Below are positions 1 to 6,343 of a stretch of 12,079 bases of DNA, one piece after another. Both the position numbers and the translations under genes were made by a program. Origin of the DNA: an uncultured Lysobacter sp. (GTDB lineage Bacteria > Pseudomonadota > Gammaproteobacteria > Xanthomonadales > Xanthomonadaceae); NCBI GenBank assembly GCA_946480055.1, contig CAMLID010000096.1, positions 1-12,079 on the forward strand, in the 5' to 3' direction. The notes under the pieces are model-generated. The model did not search any database. It saw nothing but the letters and a program-made list of their open reading frames with translations, and was not told where the DNA came from. Within the stretch, counting starts at the first letter, position 1, and the number at the start of each line of letters is the position of its first letter.

Positions 1-67
1 AGTGACCCGCACGCGCAGCGGGCGGAAGCCTTTGACTTAAGAATCGAAACCTTCGTCGAACCTCGGA

Positions 68-113
68 GTTCGCGGTCGCGGCTTGCGCCGCTCCTACCCC
101 AAGGCGAGAGCGA
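68..113. repeat. REP-like extragenic repeat, copy 1 (long form)
   Basis: The core is an imperfect palindrome in which GCGGC pairs with GCCGC-type arms around a four-base centre, followed by CTCCTACCCC and a purine-rich tail ending near 113. It matches 215-260 over about 46 bp with about five differences. The family resembles the REP elements of Pseudomonas and related bacteria in layout: a GC palindrome next to a conserved CTCCTAC or CTCCCAC end. That comparison is from memory and not a database result. Confidence 0.65.
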
Positions 114-139
114 ATCAGGCGCAACCGCGGGGCCGACGA

Positions 140-162
140 TCGCGGCTCACGCCGCTCCCACA
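140..162. repeat. REP-like extragenic repeat, copy 2 (short form)
   Basis: This 23-bp copy contains the arms GCGGC and GCCGC around TCAC and ends in CTCCCACA. Read on the minus strand, it is identical over all 23 bases to 5285-5307 on the plus strand, about 5 kb away. An exact match at that distance in non-coding DNA supports a dispersed repeat family rather than chance GC richness. Confidence 0.7.
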
Positions 163-214
163 GAAGGCAGGAGGCAGAGGCAAACCTGAAGCGGAGCCTC
201 CGTCCGCACGCTAA

Positions 215-260
215 GTTCGCGGTCGCGGCTCACGCCGCTCCTACCCCAAAACGAGAGCGG
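215..260. repeat. REP-like extragenic repeat, copy 3 (long form)
   Basis: This is a near-direct repeat of 68-113, same orientation, offset by 147 bp. The palindromic core (GCGGCTCACGCCGC) is perfect here, whereas copy 1 has two changes in the loop side. The CTCCTACCCC end and a purine-rich tail containing CGAGAGCGG are retained. Confidence 0.7.
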
Positions 261-301
261 AGCCGCGCAGCTGGCGTAACGAACGAAGCATACGGCGTCG
301 A

Positions 302-1648
302 TCAGGGCTCAAACAGCGCGATCGACTCCACATGCGCCGTATGCGGGAACATATCCATCACTCCCGCCGCCCGCAGCTTCCAGCCCTTCTCGCGCACCAG
401 ATACCCCGCATCGCGCGCCAGCGAAGCCGGATGGCAGCTGACGTAGACGATGCGCTTGAACTGCTTCAAGGGCAGCTGAGTGAGGACGAAATCGGCGCCG
501 GAGCGCGGCGGATCCAGCAGCAGGCGATCGAAGCCTTCGCGCATCCAGGCCTCGCCGCTCAAGTCCTTGCCCAGGTCGGCGGCGTAGAACTTGGCGTTGC
601 CCAGCCCGTTGCGCTCGGCGTTTTCGCGCGCGCGCCTGACCAGGCCGGCCTCGCCTTCCACGCCCACCACTTCGCGCACGCTGCGCGCCAGCGGCAGGGT
701 GAAGTTGCCCAGGCCGGCGAACAGATCGAGCACGCGGTCCTCGGGTTGCGGCGCCAGCAGATCCAGCGCGTGCTGGATCATGCGGCCGTTGAGGCCGGCG
801 TTGACCTGGATGAAGTCCAGCGGCCGGAACGTCAGTTCCAGGTTCCACTGCGGCAGCGTGAACGCGAGCCGCGGATCGGCCGGCCACAGCGGGTGCACGC
901 TGTCGACGCCGCCGGGCTGCAGGAACACCGCAAACTGGTGCTGCTGGGCGAAGGCGACGATGGCCGCGCGGTCGGACTCCGACAACGGTGCCAGATGGCG
1001 GAAAGTCAGCGCCACACCGCTGTGCGCGTTGCCGTGGCCGTCGTCGGGCATGGCATCGCCGGCGATGAATTCGATCTGCGGAATCTCGCGTCGCGCCTGC
1101 AGTCCGTCGACCAGAGCCGCCAAGGCGGTGATCTTGTCGCCGATCTGCGGAATCACCGTCTCGCAGCGCGCGATGTCGGCGACGAAGCGCGGATCGGTTT
1201 CGCGGAAGCCGACCAGGGTCTTGTCCTTCTTCTCGACCCGTCGCACCGAGAAGCGGCCCTTGCGGCGGTAGCCCCAGGCCGAATCGGTCAGCGCCGGCAG
1301 CACGCGCTCGGGCGTGACATGGCCGATGCGCTCGAGGTTGTCGAGCAGCACGCGCTGCTTGGCCACGATCTGGCGGTCCTCGGCCAAGTGCTGCAAGGCG
1401 CAGCCGCCGCAGGTGCCGAAGTGCTGGCAACGCGGGGCGACGCGGTCGGCGGACGCCTCCAGCACCTCCAGCGTCACCGCTTCGTCGAAGCTGCGCGAGC
1501 GCGCGGTCTGTTTGGCCATCACGCGTTCGCCGGGCAAGGCGCCGGCAACGAAGATCGCTTTACCGTCCGGGCGTCGACCGACGCCACGGCCATCGTGGGT
1601 GAAGTCGGTGATCGCGACTTCGAAGGGGGTTTGATCGATGCGGGCCAC
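302..1648 (-). CDS. rlmD: 23S rRNA (uracil-1939-C5)-methyltransferase RlmD
   Basis: This enzyme transfers a methyl group from S-adenosylmethionine to C5 of U1939 in 23S rRNA in the cytoplasm. The 448-aa length fits the family. An N-terminal TRAM-like RNA-binding domain spans about residues 5-62. Four cysteines match the iron-sulfur cluster set of RlmD: C74, C80, C83 and C162. The SAM-binding motif DLFAGLGNFTLPLA is at 308-321 and DPPRSG at 379-384. The catalytic cysteine is C405 in VSCHPASLARD, and the general-base glutamate is probably E441 near the C-terminus. The start codon is GTG (1646-1648); the protein beginning MARIDQTPFE fits the family, although no strong Shine-Dalgarno sequence precedes it. 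The gene is monocistronic in appearance: a terminator lies between it and the ydbL-like gene upstream. The iron-sulfur cysteines separate it from TrmA. Confidence 0.95.
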   Translation of the reverse strand: MARIDQTPFEVAITDFTHDGRGVGRRPDGKAIFVAGALPGERVMAKQTARSRSFDEAVTLEVLEASADRVAPRCQHFGTCGGCALQHLAEDRQIVAKQRVLLDNLERIGHVTPERVLPALTDSAWGYRRKGRFSVRRVEKKDKTLVGFRETDPRFVADIARCETVIPQIGDKITALAALVDGLQARREIPQIEFIAGDAMPDDGHGNAHSGVALTFRHLAPLSESDRAAIVAFAQQHQFAVFLQPGGVDSVHPLWPADPRLAFTLPQWNLELTFRPLDFIQVNAGLNGRMIQHALDLLAPQPEDRVLDLFAGLGNFTLPLARSVREVVGVEGEAGLVRRARENAERNGLGNAKFYAADLGKDLSGEAWMREGFDRLLLDPPRSGADFVLTQLPLKQFKRIVYVSCHPASLARDAGYLVREKGWKLRAAGVMDMFPHTAHVESIALFEP

Positions 1649-1759
1649 AGCTGCTGGCAGGAATCAAAGGCCGCGCATTGTCGCAGATGCGGGCCGGCAC
1701 TGCCGGAATCCCGGTTCGGACGCGGAAGCGCCATGTCCGCGCCGCCGCCCCTTGCCCCC

Positions 1760-1794
1760 AAAACGCGAACGGCCCGCACCGGGCGAGCCGTTCG
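1760..1794 (-). terminator. Intrinsic terminator after the ydbH-ydbL pair
   Basis: On the minus strand, 16 bases after the ydbL stop codon, an 8-bp perfect arm (CGAACGGC, paired with GCCGTTCG) continues through a G-U wobble and three more G-C pairs to a five-base loop, giving a stem of about 12 bp. It is followed by C-G and then TTTT. Position and form fit a Rho-independent terminator for the operon running in from the right. The T-run is short, as is common in high-GC genomes. Confidence 0.75.
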
Positions 1795-1809
1795 TTACGG
1801 CGGCGGGGC

Positions 1810-2418
1810 TTACTTCTGCTTCCAGCCGCCGCCGGCGTCTTGGTACCACCAGCCGCCGCGGGCGCTGTCGATCCACTGGCGCGCGAACACCTTGCGGATC
1901 TGCGGCTCCCATTCCGGATGGCCGTTGGCGACCGCGACCTCGCGGTAGACCGCGGCCGAATCGCGGTTCTGGTCGGCAACCGCCTGGTTGACGCCGACCC
2001 GCTCGGCGAGCGGAATCTTGGCCGCGTCGCGCACGTCGATGCTGCCGTCGTTGCCGAAACCCAGCGCGCCGGAATCGAAGTGCGCACGCAGTTGGCCGTC
2101 GAAACGACCCTTCATGCGCGCCTGAATGGCCTGGATCGCCGGGGTCTTGATGGTGATGTCCGGGCTCGACTGCGCATAGGCGCTGCCGATGCCGACCATC
2201 GACAGCCAGTCGATGCGCGGCGCCAGCGAGGCGCTCTGCCCGCCCGGCTTCGGGGTCGGCGCCGGCGTCGGCGCGCTCGATTGGGCGTCGTCGCCGATCA
2301 CCTTCTCGACGAACTCCTTGGCCGCTTCCTTGGCCTCGGCGGCCGGGAAGTACACATTGATCGTGACGCAGGCCGTAAGCATCACGGCGGCGACCGGCAA
2401 ACCCATCCAACGGCGCAT
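1810..2418 (-). CDS. ydbL: YdbL-family (DUF1318) protein with lipoprotein signal
   Basis: The protein has 202 aa. Residues 1-17 form a lipoprotein signal peptide with lipobox L14-T15-A16-C17, so the mature protein is predicted to be lipid-anchored. Next come a short strand (TINVYFP, 19-25), an Ala/Glu/Lys-rich helix to about 42 and a Pro/Ala/Ser linker to about 66. Residues 86-202 match DUF1318 (YdbL): VADQNRD at 147-153, YREVAVANGHPEW at 158-170 and a C-terminal GGWWYQDAGGGWKQK. In E. coli YdbL belongs to the YdbH-YnbE-YdbL system linking inner and outer membranes for phospholipid transport, where it is described as a periplasmic accessory. E. coli YdbL is about 108 aa and not lipidated, so this is a long form. 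SAYAQ at 79-83 looks like a signal peptidase I site stranded inside the protein. The ATG start is preceded by AGAAGGAAA. It lies 35 bp after the ydbH-like gene and is very likely cotranscribed with it. Confidence 0.8.
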   Translation of the reverse strand: MRRWMGLPVAAVMLTACVTINVYFPAAEAKEAAKEFVEKVIGDDAQSSAPTPAPTPKPGGQSASLAPRIDWLSMVGIGSAYAQSSPDITIKTPAIQAIQARMKGRFDGQLRAHFDSGALGFGNDGSIDVRDAAKIPLAERVGVNQAVADQNRDSAAVYREVAVANGHPEWEPQIRKVFARQWIDSARGGWWYQDAGGGWKQK

Positions 2419-2453
2419 GTTCGTTTCCTTCTGAAGAATGTTCTACGACGGGT

Positions 2454-4496
2454 TTATTGAACGACGGGTTTGACGTCGCCCTTGCCGACGGCCTCGAGCC
2501 GTTCCAGCAAGGTCGGCCAGTCGACCCGGCGGTTGATGCCGACCACGTCCAGACGCGGCAACCCCGCTCCCTGGACGATAATAAAGGCCTTGCTGCCTGA
2601 ATCCTTACTGGCCGGCCCCAATCCGTCCATATGGCAGACCTCGTCGGCGAGGCGGCAGGAAATGCCCAGCCGCGCGTAGCCGAAGTCGTCGAAGAAGCCG
2701 ATCAGCATGCCCTGCAGGCTGCCGACGAAGGACGCGTCGCCGACGCTGGACAGGTCCTGGACCGCGCGCTGGCTGATGCGCTGGCGCACGCCACGCTTGC
2801 GTTCGGTGCGCAGGACGGCGTCGAACGCGACCGGCTGCCAGTCGACCAGGCGCAAGGCGTCGATGCGGCCGTCGAGCTTGCCGGTGATGCTGCCGAAGCC
2901 GAACACGCCGGTCAGCGCTTCCAGATCCAGGTCGTCGAGCACGATGTCGGACGACAGCGTGGGCGCGACCCCGAACGGGCGCTCCATCGCCAGCGAGGAC
3001 ACGCTGACGCTGCCGCCGAACAGCTGCATGGTCAGGCCGCCGTCGAAGTCGAGGCGATCGTCGGCGTAGTGCGCCTGCGGGATGCGGCCGCTGAGCTCGC
3101 CGGTGAAGGCCGGCCCGTCCAAAGTCTTGGCAATGCGGCCGATGTCGAGCCGGTCCAGGCCGAGACCGAAACGGATGTCGAGCCCGCGCCCGCCCGCCGG
3201 CGGACGCAGACGCAGGCCGTCGAAGCTCACCTGCCCGCCCAGCATCGGGAAACTCACCCCGCGCTGCAGCCGCAGTTCGCCTGCGCCGCTGGTGAACGGC
3301 AGTTGCGCGGCGCCGAAGTCGAGCCCGTACAGCGCGCCGCCGCGCCAGGCCAGCGCGCTCGCCATCGGCGCATCGGCCGAGTAGCGCAGGTTGCCGGTCA
3401 GGCCGTCGAAACGGAACCGGCCTTGCGGATCGTCGATCGTGGCGTTCTGCAGGCTGGCGTCGGCTGCCCGCAGCTCGCCGCCGGCCATGCGCAGGCGCGC
3501 CTGCATCGCGCCGCTCAGTTGCAGTTGGCCGAGGCCGGCCATGCCCAGGAAACCGGTGAGGTAGCCGTCGCGCAGCGGCTTGAGGTCGTCGCTGCGCAGG
3601 TCCAGGTCGAGCGCGTCCAGGCTCGCGTCCGGGGTCAGCGCGGCGCGGCCTTCGGCGCTGAGGATGCCGTCGTCGCGCCACAGCAGACGCGGCAGTTGCC
3701 AGCCTTGCGTGCCCTGGCGCTGCGCGCTGAGTTCCAGCGCCACGTCGCGCTGCTGCAGCGCCAGATAGGCATTGCCGAACAGCAGCTCGCCGCCGCGCAG
3801 GCGGCCGTCCAGGTCGATCCGGGTGGTATCGCCGAAGCGCGCGTCCAGGCGCAATTCGGCACCCAGGCGCTCGGCCGCTATCGTGCCGTCGGGGGTGTCC
3901 AGGGCGCCGCCGCGCAGCACGATCGGGCCGGCGACGCGCAGCGGTTGGCGCTCGGCGGCGGTGATCGTGAGCTGGGCGTCGAGTTCGCCACCCTTGAAGC
4001 GCGCTTCCGGCCAGGCCTGCGCGGCCAGGGCCTGGGTCCAGGCCAGCGGCACCCGGGTCAGGTCGATCCGGGTCGCATCGGGCGCCGCCGCATTGCGATG
4101 CAGCGCCACCACCGCGGCACCGCGCGACAGGCGCGCATCGGTCGTGGCCACGCCCAGGTCCAGCGCCAGCCGCAGCGGCGCGCCGCGACCGGAGCGCAGT
4201 TCGCCCACGCAACGCCAGCCGCCGCGGCCGTCGCGCTGCAAGGGGCAACGCCAGCTCACGTCGCTGAAGCGGTAGCCCAGGTCCGGCGCGACCACGCTCG
4301 CGGCCTGCAGTTGCAGCTCGCCCTGCTGCGCCTGCGCCGGCCAGTCCAGACGCACGCGCACCTCGCGCAAACTTGCGACGGCGGTCTCGATACGGCCGAT
4401 CTTGGCGTTCAGACTGCGCGCCGCCGCATCGCCGCCGACCAGGCACAGGCCTGGAAGCGACATCCACAGCAGCAGGCGTACTATCGGAGACGACAT
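2454..4496 (-). CDS. ydbH: YdbH-like (AsmA-like superfamily) envelope protein
   Basis: This 680-aa protein starts with a hydrophobic segment (about residues 5-21) that acts as a signal or anchor. The rest is rich in short alternating beta strands with repeated Leu/Asp patterns and lacks further membrane helices. This is the texture of the AsmA-like/YdbH group, whose members form long beta grooves spanning the periplasm for lipid passage. The C-terminus from about 570 (QRISQRAV, FFDDFGYARLGISCRL, INRRVDWPTLLERL) is the best conserved-looking part. E. coli YdbH is about 879 aa, so this is shorter. The assignment rests on fold texture plus the DUF1318 gene immediately downstream; I did not recognise it by a catalytic motif. 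The ATG at 4494-4496 begins the hydrophobic segment. An open frame continues 99 codons upstream but runs antisense to the divergent gene, and its residues do not look like protein. No clear Shine-Dalgarno sequence precedes the start. Confidence 0.7.
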   Translation of the reverse strand: MSSPIVRLLLWMSLPGLCLVGGDAAARSLNAKIGRIETAVASLREVRVRLDWPAQAQQGELQLQAASVVAPDLGYRFSDVSWRCPLQRDGRGGWRCVGELRSGRGAPLRLALDLGVATTDARLSRGAAVVALHRNAAAPDATRIDLTRVPLAWTQALAAQAWPEARFKGGELDAQLTITAAERQPLRVAGPIVLRGGALDTPDGTIAAERLGAELRLDARFGDTTRIDLDGRLRGGELLFGNAYLALQQRDVALELSAQRQGTQGWQLPRLLWRDDGILSAEGRAALTPDASLDALDLDLRSDDLKPLRDGYLTGFLGMAGLGQLQLSGAMQARLRMAGGELRAADASLQNATIDDPQGRFRFDGLTGNLRYSADAPMASALAWRGGALYGLDFGAAQLPFTSGAGELRLQRGVSFPMLGGQVSFDGLRLRPPAGGRGLDIRFGLGLDRLDIGRIAKTLDGPAFTGELSGRIPQAHYADDRLDFDGGLTMQLFGGSVSVSSLAMERPFGVAPTLSSDIVLDDLDLEALTGVFGFGSITGKLDGRIDALRLVDWQPVAFDAVLRTERKRGVRQRISQRAVQDLSSVGDASFVGSLQGMLIGFFDDFGYARLGISCRLADEVCHMDGLGPASKDSGSKAFIIVQGAGLPRLDVVGINRRVDWPTLLERLEAVGKGDVKPVVQ

Positions 4497-4529
4497 ACCA
4501 GCAGCATAACCAGCGGAGCCCCCGACCCG
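4497..4529. promoter_or_regulatory. 33-bp divergent spacer between ydbH-like and REC-HPt genes
   Basis: Two divergent start codons are only 33 bp apart, so at least one promoter must lie inside the opposite coding region. GGAG at 4515-4518 can serve as a ribosome binding site for the plus-strand gene. A TATGCT hexamer on the minus strand at 4503-4508 sits close enough to the ydbH ATG that a transcript from it would have almost no leader, but I find no matching -35 element. The spacer is real; the promoter reading is weak. Confidence 0.35.
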
Positions 4530-5267
4530 ATGGAACCAACGATGAATTCGTCGCCTATGCCGCGTTTGCTTCTGGTCGAAGACGACCCGACCAGCCGCGC
4601 CTTCCTCACCGCCGCAGCGCAGGCCCTGCCCGCCGATATCGACGGCGCCGACAGCGTTGCCGCAGCGGTCGCGCTGGGCAATGCGCAGGACTACGACCTG
4701 TGGCTGTTCGACGCCAACCTGCCCGACGGCAGCGGCATCGAACTGCTCGCGCGCCTGCGCGCCAAGCACCCGCGTACGCCCGCGCTGGCGCACACCGCGG
4801 CGGCGGACGGGTCGGTGCTGGAAGGATTGATCGCGGCGGGTTTCAGCGAGGTGCTGGTCAAACCCTTACCGGCCGCGATGGTACGCGCGGCGATCGCGCG
4901 CACCTTGGGACTGGACTCGCACGACCAGCGCGCGGTCGCGACCGCGGCGCCCGGCGCGAAACGACCGGTGTGGGACGACGAGGTCGCGGCCAGCGCGCTC
5001 AACGGCAACGTTGCCCACGTGGACACGCTGCGCGGTTTGTTCGTGCAGGAGTTGCCGACCACGCACGAGGCGGTCCTGGGCGCGGCCCATCGCGAAGACC
5101 AGGACACGGTGCGCGCGGAGCTGCACAAGCTGCGCGCGAGCTGCGGTTTCGTCGGCGCGGCGCGGCTGGCCGATGCGGTGCAGGCGCTGCAGAACGAGCC
5201 GGATTCGCGCGCGCATCTGGCACGGTTCGACGAGGCGGTGCAGGACACGTTGGCAGCCAGCACCTGA
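4530..5267 (+). CDS. Response-regulator receiver plus HPt phosphorelay protein
   Basis: The 245-aa protein joins a CheY-like receiver domain (about 11-128) to a histidine phosphotransfer domain (about 150-245). In the receiver, RLLLVEDD supplies the acidic pair D18/D19, WLFDANLPDGSG carries the phospho-accepting D61, T89 is the switch residue and K111 in LVKPL is the conserved lysine. In the HPt domain AELHKLRASCGFVGA carries the probable phospho-accepting H199. There is no DNA-binding, enzymatic or membrane domain, so it probably relays phosphate between a hybrid sensor kinase and another regulator in the cytoplasm. No kinase gene is in the window. I take the ATG at 4530 (GGAG with an 11-base spacer); ATG 4542, with GGAA six bases upstream, is an equally plausible start and both precede the domain. 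It converges with recO and diverges from the ydbH-like gene. Confidence 0.85.
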   Translation: MEPTMNSSPMPRLLLVEDDPTSRAFLTAAAQALPADIDGADSVAAAVALGNAQDYDLWLFDANLPDGSGIELLARLRAKHPRTPALAHTAAADGSVLEGLIAAGFSEVLVKPLPAAMVRAAIARTLGLDSHDQRAVATAAPGAKRPVWDDEVAASALNGNVAHVDTLRGLFVQELPTTHEAVLGAAHREDQDTVRAELHKLRASCGFVGAARLADAVQALQNEPDSRAHLARFDEAVQDTLAAST

Positions 5268-5284
5268 GGTCGCGCTTCGCGTTC

Positions 5285-5307
5285 TGTGGGAGCGGCGTGA
5301 GCCGCGA
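5285..5307. repeat. REP-like extragenic repeat, copy 4
   Basis: This copy is identical over 23 bases, in inverse orientation, to 140-162. It contains GCGGC, a GTGA loop and GCCGC (5292-5305). It sits 17 bases after the stop codon of the REC-HPt gene, in the gap between two convergent genes, which is the typical place for REP elements. Confidence 0.7.
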
Positions 5308-5326
5308 GCGCGTTCTCGCGCTCGCG
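5303..5326. repeat. Perfect 10-bp inverted repeat between convergent genes
   Basis: CGCGAGCGCG is followed by the loop TTCT and CGCGCTCGCG, a perfect ten-pair stem that overlaps the end of the REP-like copy. It lies between the 3' ends of the REC-HPt gene and recO and could stabilise or end transcripts from both sides. Neither strand has a T-run after the stem, so I do not call it an intrinsic terminator. Confidence 0.6.
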
Positions 5327-5406
5327 ACGCTACTACGATCGCCTCGATACCACCGGTAGCCGCACAGATCGCCGCCGCGGAAACTAGCGCACGGGCGCGA
5401 AGACCA

Positions 5407-6258
5407 TCAATCGCGCGAATCGGTGCCCGGTTCGCGCTCCTCGGGCATGACTTCATCGGGCACGACTTCGTCGGGCATGGCCTCACTAGGCATGACCTCG
5501 TCGGTCGCAGTCGCGCTCGCCGCCGGCTTCGCGCGTGGCGCAACCCGCGCCAATTCGGTGAGCAGTTCCCAGGACTTCAAGCCGCGCGGCCCCAAGTGGT
5601 GGGCGAGCACGCCGCGCATAGCGCGGCGCAATCCGGCCAGGTCGTCCGTGCTCGGCAGACGATCGTCCGCCAGTGCCAGCAGGGCCTGACCGGTGGCCGC
5701 ACCGCTGCGATCGGCATGGCCGCGGTCGCTGAGCAAGCGGCGTGGGCCGTGTTCGGGATCGAGGCGGTAACGCGCGGCCGGATCGATCGCGGCGCCGTCG
5801 CCGTCGTGGTGCCAGTCGAAACCGAATCCGAGCGCGTCGAGCAGGTCGCGCTCGAAGCGGCGCAGGGTCCAGCCCGGCGAGGCATCGCTGCCCAGCCGAG
5901 CGCGCGCCTGCTCGTAGGCCGCGAACAGATCGGGCAGCGGATCGTTGCGCGGCGCCAGACGCAGGGTCAGTTCGTTGAGATAGAAGCCGGCGAGCATGCC
6001 GTCGCCGGACAGACGCGGTGCGGCGTCGAGCGCTTCGGCCGCGGTCAGCCGCGCCATTTCGCCCATCTGCACCGCATCGAACCGGATCCACTGCAGCGGT
6101 TGCAACGCCGCGCGCAGCAACTGCTTCTTCGGCCCCTGCACGCCGCGCGCGACCAGGCCGATGCGGCCGTGGTTCTGGCTCAACGCCTCGACCAGCAGGC
6201 TGGTCTCACGCCAGGGGCGCGTGTGCAGGACGAAGGCGGGCTCGGCGAGATAACGCAT
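5407..6258 (-). CDS. recO: DNA repair protein RecO with acidic repeat tail
   Basis: RecO binds single-stranded DNA and SSB and, with RecR, loads RecA in the RecF pathway. The N-terminal OB-fold is at about 1-80 ([20 protein letters not shown], then [14 protein letters not shown]). The helical C-terminal domain runs to about 240, including [11 protein letters not shown] and the GLKSWELL helix near 226-233. The protein has 283 aa, compared with about 240 in E. coli. The extra length is a C-terminal tail after 240: a short Ala/Lys/Pro linker, four imperfect pentapeptides ([20 protein letters not shown]; 253-272) and an acidic end. Zinc-binding cysteines, present in some RecO proteins, are absent; there is no cysteine at all. 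The ATG start at 6256-6258 has no clear Shine-Dalgarno. The gene follows the 378-aa membrane protein gene by 85 bp on the same strand, and the pdxJ that often follows recO is not present. Confidence 0.92.
   Translation of the reverse strand: MRYLAEPAFVLHTRPWRETSLLVEALSQNHGRIGLVARGVQGPKKQLLRAALQPLQWIRFDAVQMGEMARLTAAEALDAAPRLSGDGMLAGFYLNELTLRLAPRNDPLPDLFAAYEQARARLGSDASPGWTLRRFERDLLDALGFGFDWHHDGDGAAIDPAARYRLDPEHGPRRLLSDRGHADRSGAATGQALLALADDRLPSTDDLAGLRRAMRGVLAHHLGPRGLKSWELLTELARVAPRAKPAASATATDEVMPSEAMPDEVVPDEVMPEEREPGTDSRD
5441..5500 (-). repeat. 15-bp tandem repeat, four copies, in the 3' end of recO
   Basis: Four adjacent 15-bp units occupy 5441-5455, 5456-5470, 5471-5485 and 5486-5500. On the plus strand, units start TCGGGCATGACTTCA and differ from each other at about one to five positions. 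The unit length is a multiple of three, so copy-number change would add or remove five residues of the RecO tail without shifting frame. Confidence 0.85.
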
Positions 6259-6343
6259 GCGACAACGTTAGCGCAGACGCGCGAGGCCTGACGCCTGCCG
6301 GCCGCCGGTTCGCAACGCCGCCAGGATCGAACCGCGCGTGCTC

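Larger units (their letters stand above)
1..301. other. Gene-free region downstream of rlmD with REP-like repeats
   Basis: I see no credible coding region here on either strand. The stretch lies downstream of the rlmD stop codon on the minus strand. It holds three copies of a short GC-rich palindromic repeat, listed separately. The first and third copies share a longer block of about 46 bp (68-113 and 215-260) with roughly five mismatches, so part of the stretch looks duplicated. No T-run follows a stable hairpin immediately after rlmD, so I do not call an intrinsic terminator. The first 60 bases show nothing recognisable. Confidence 0.7.

Noticed and set aside
1..301. A CRISPR array or tRNA in the repeat-rich left edge
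   Set aside because: Repeat spacing and length are irregular, copies are palindromic REP-like units, and no cloverleaf pattern is present.
332..1948. A 538-codon plus-strand open frame across rlmD
   Set aside because: It is the antisense shadow of rlmD and of the end of ydbL. The minus-strand protein has every RlmD motif; the plus-strand translation has none.
2445..2471. An 11-bp direct repeat (ACGACGGGTTT) spanning the ydbH stop codon
   Set aside because: It is short, partly coding, and has no partner structure; I see no reason to give it a function.
2631..4529. A very long plus-strand open frame continuous with the REC-HPt gene, suggesting an 878-aa protein
   Set aside because: The extra part runs antisense to the YdbH-like gene. 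Its translation is a low-complexity Ala/Gln/Arg/Val-rich string typical of the reverse strand of high-GC genes, while the recognisable receiver domain begins near 4557.
4497..4793. An N-terminal extension of 99 residues for the YdbH-like protein
   Set aside because: It is antisense to the receiver domain, gives no protein-like sequence, and the ATG at 4496 directly precedes a hydrophobic signal segment.
6306..6334. An inverted repeat (CGGTTCG and CGAACCG) between the membrane protein gene and recO as a terminator
   Set aside because: The stem is seven pairs with a 15-base loop and no T-run on the minus strand; chance is likely in such GC-rich DNA.
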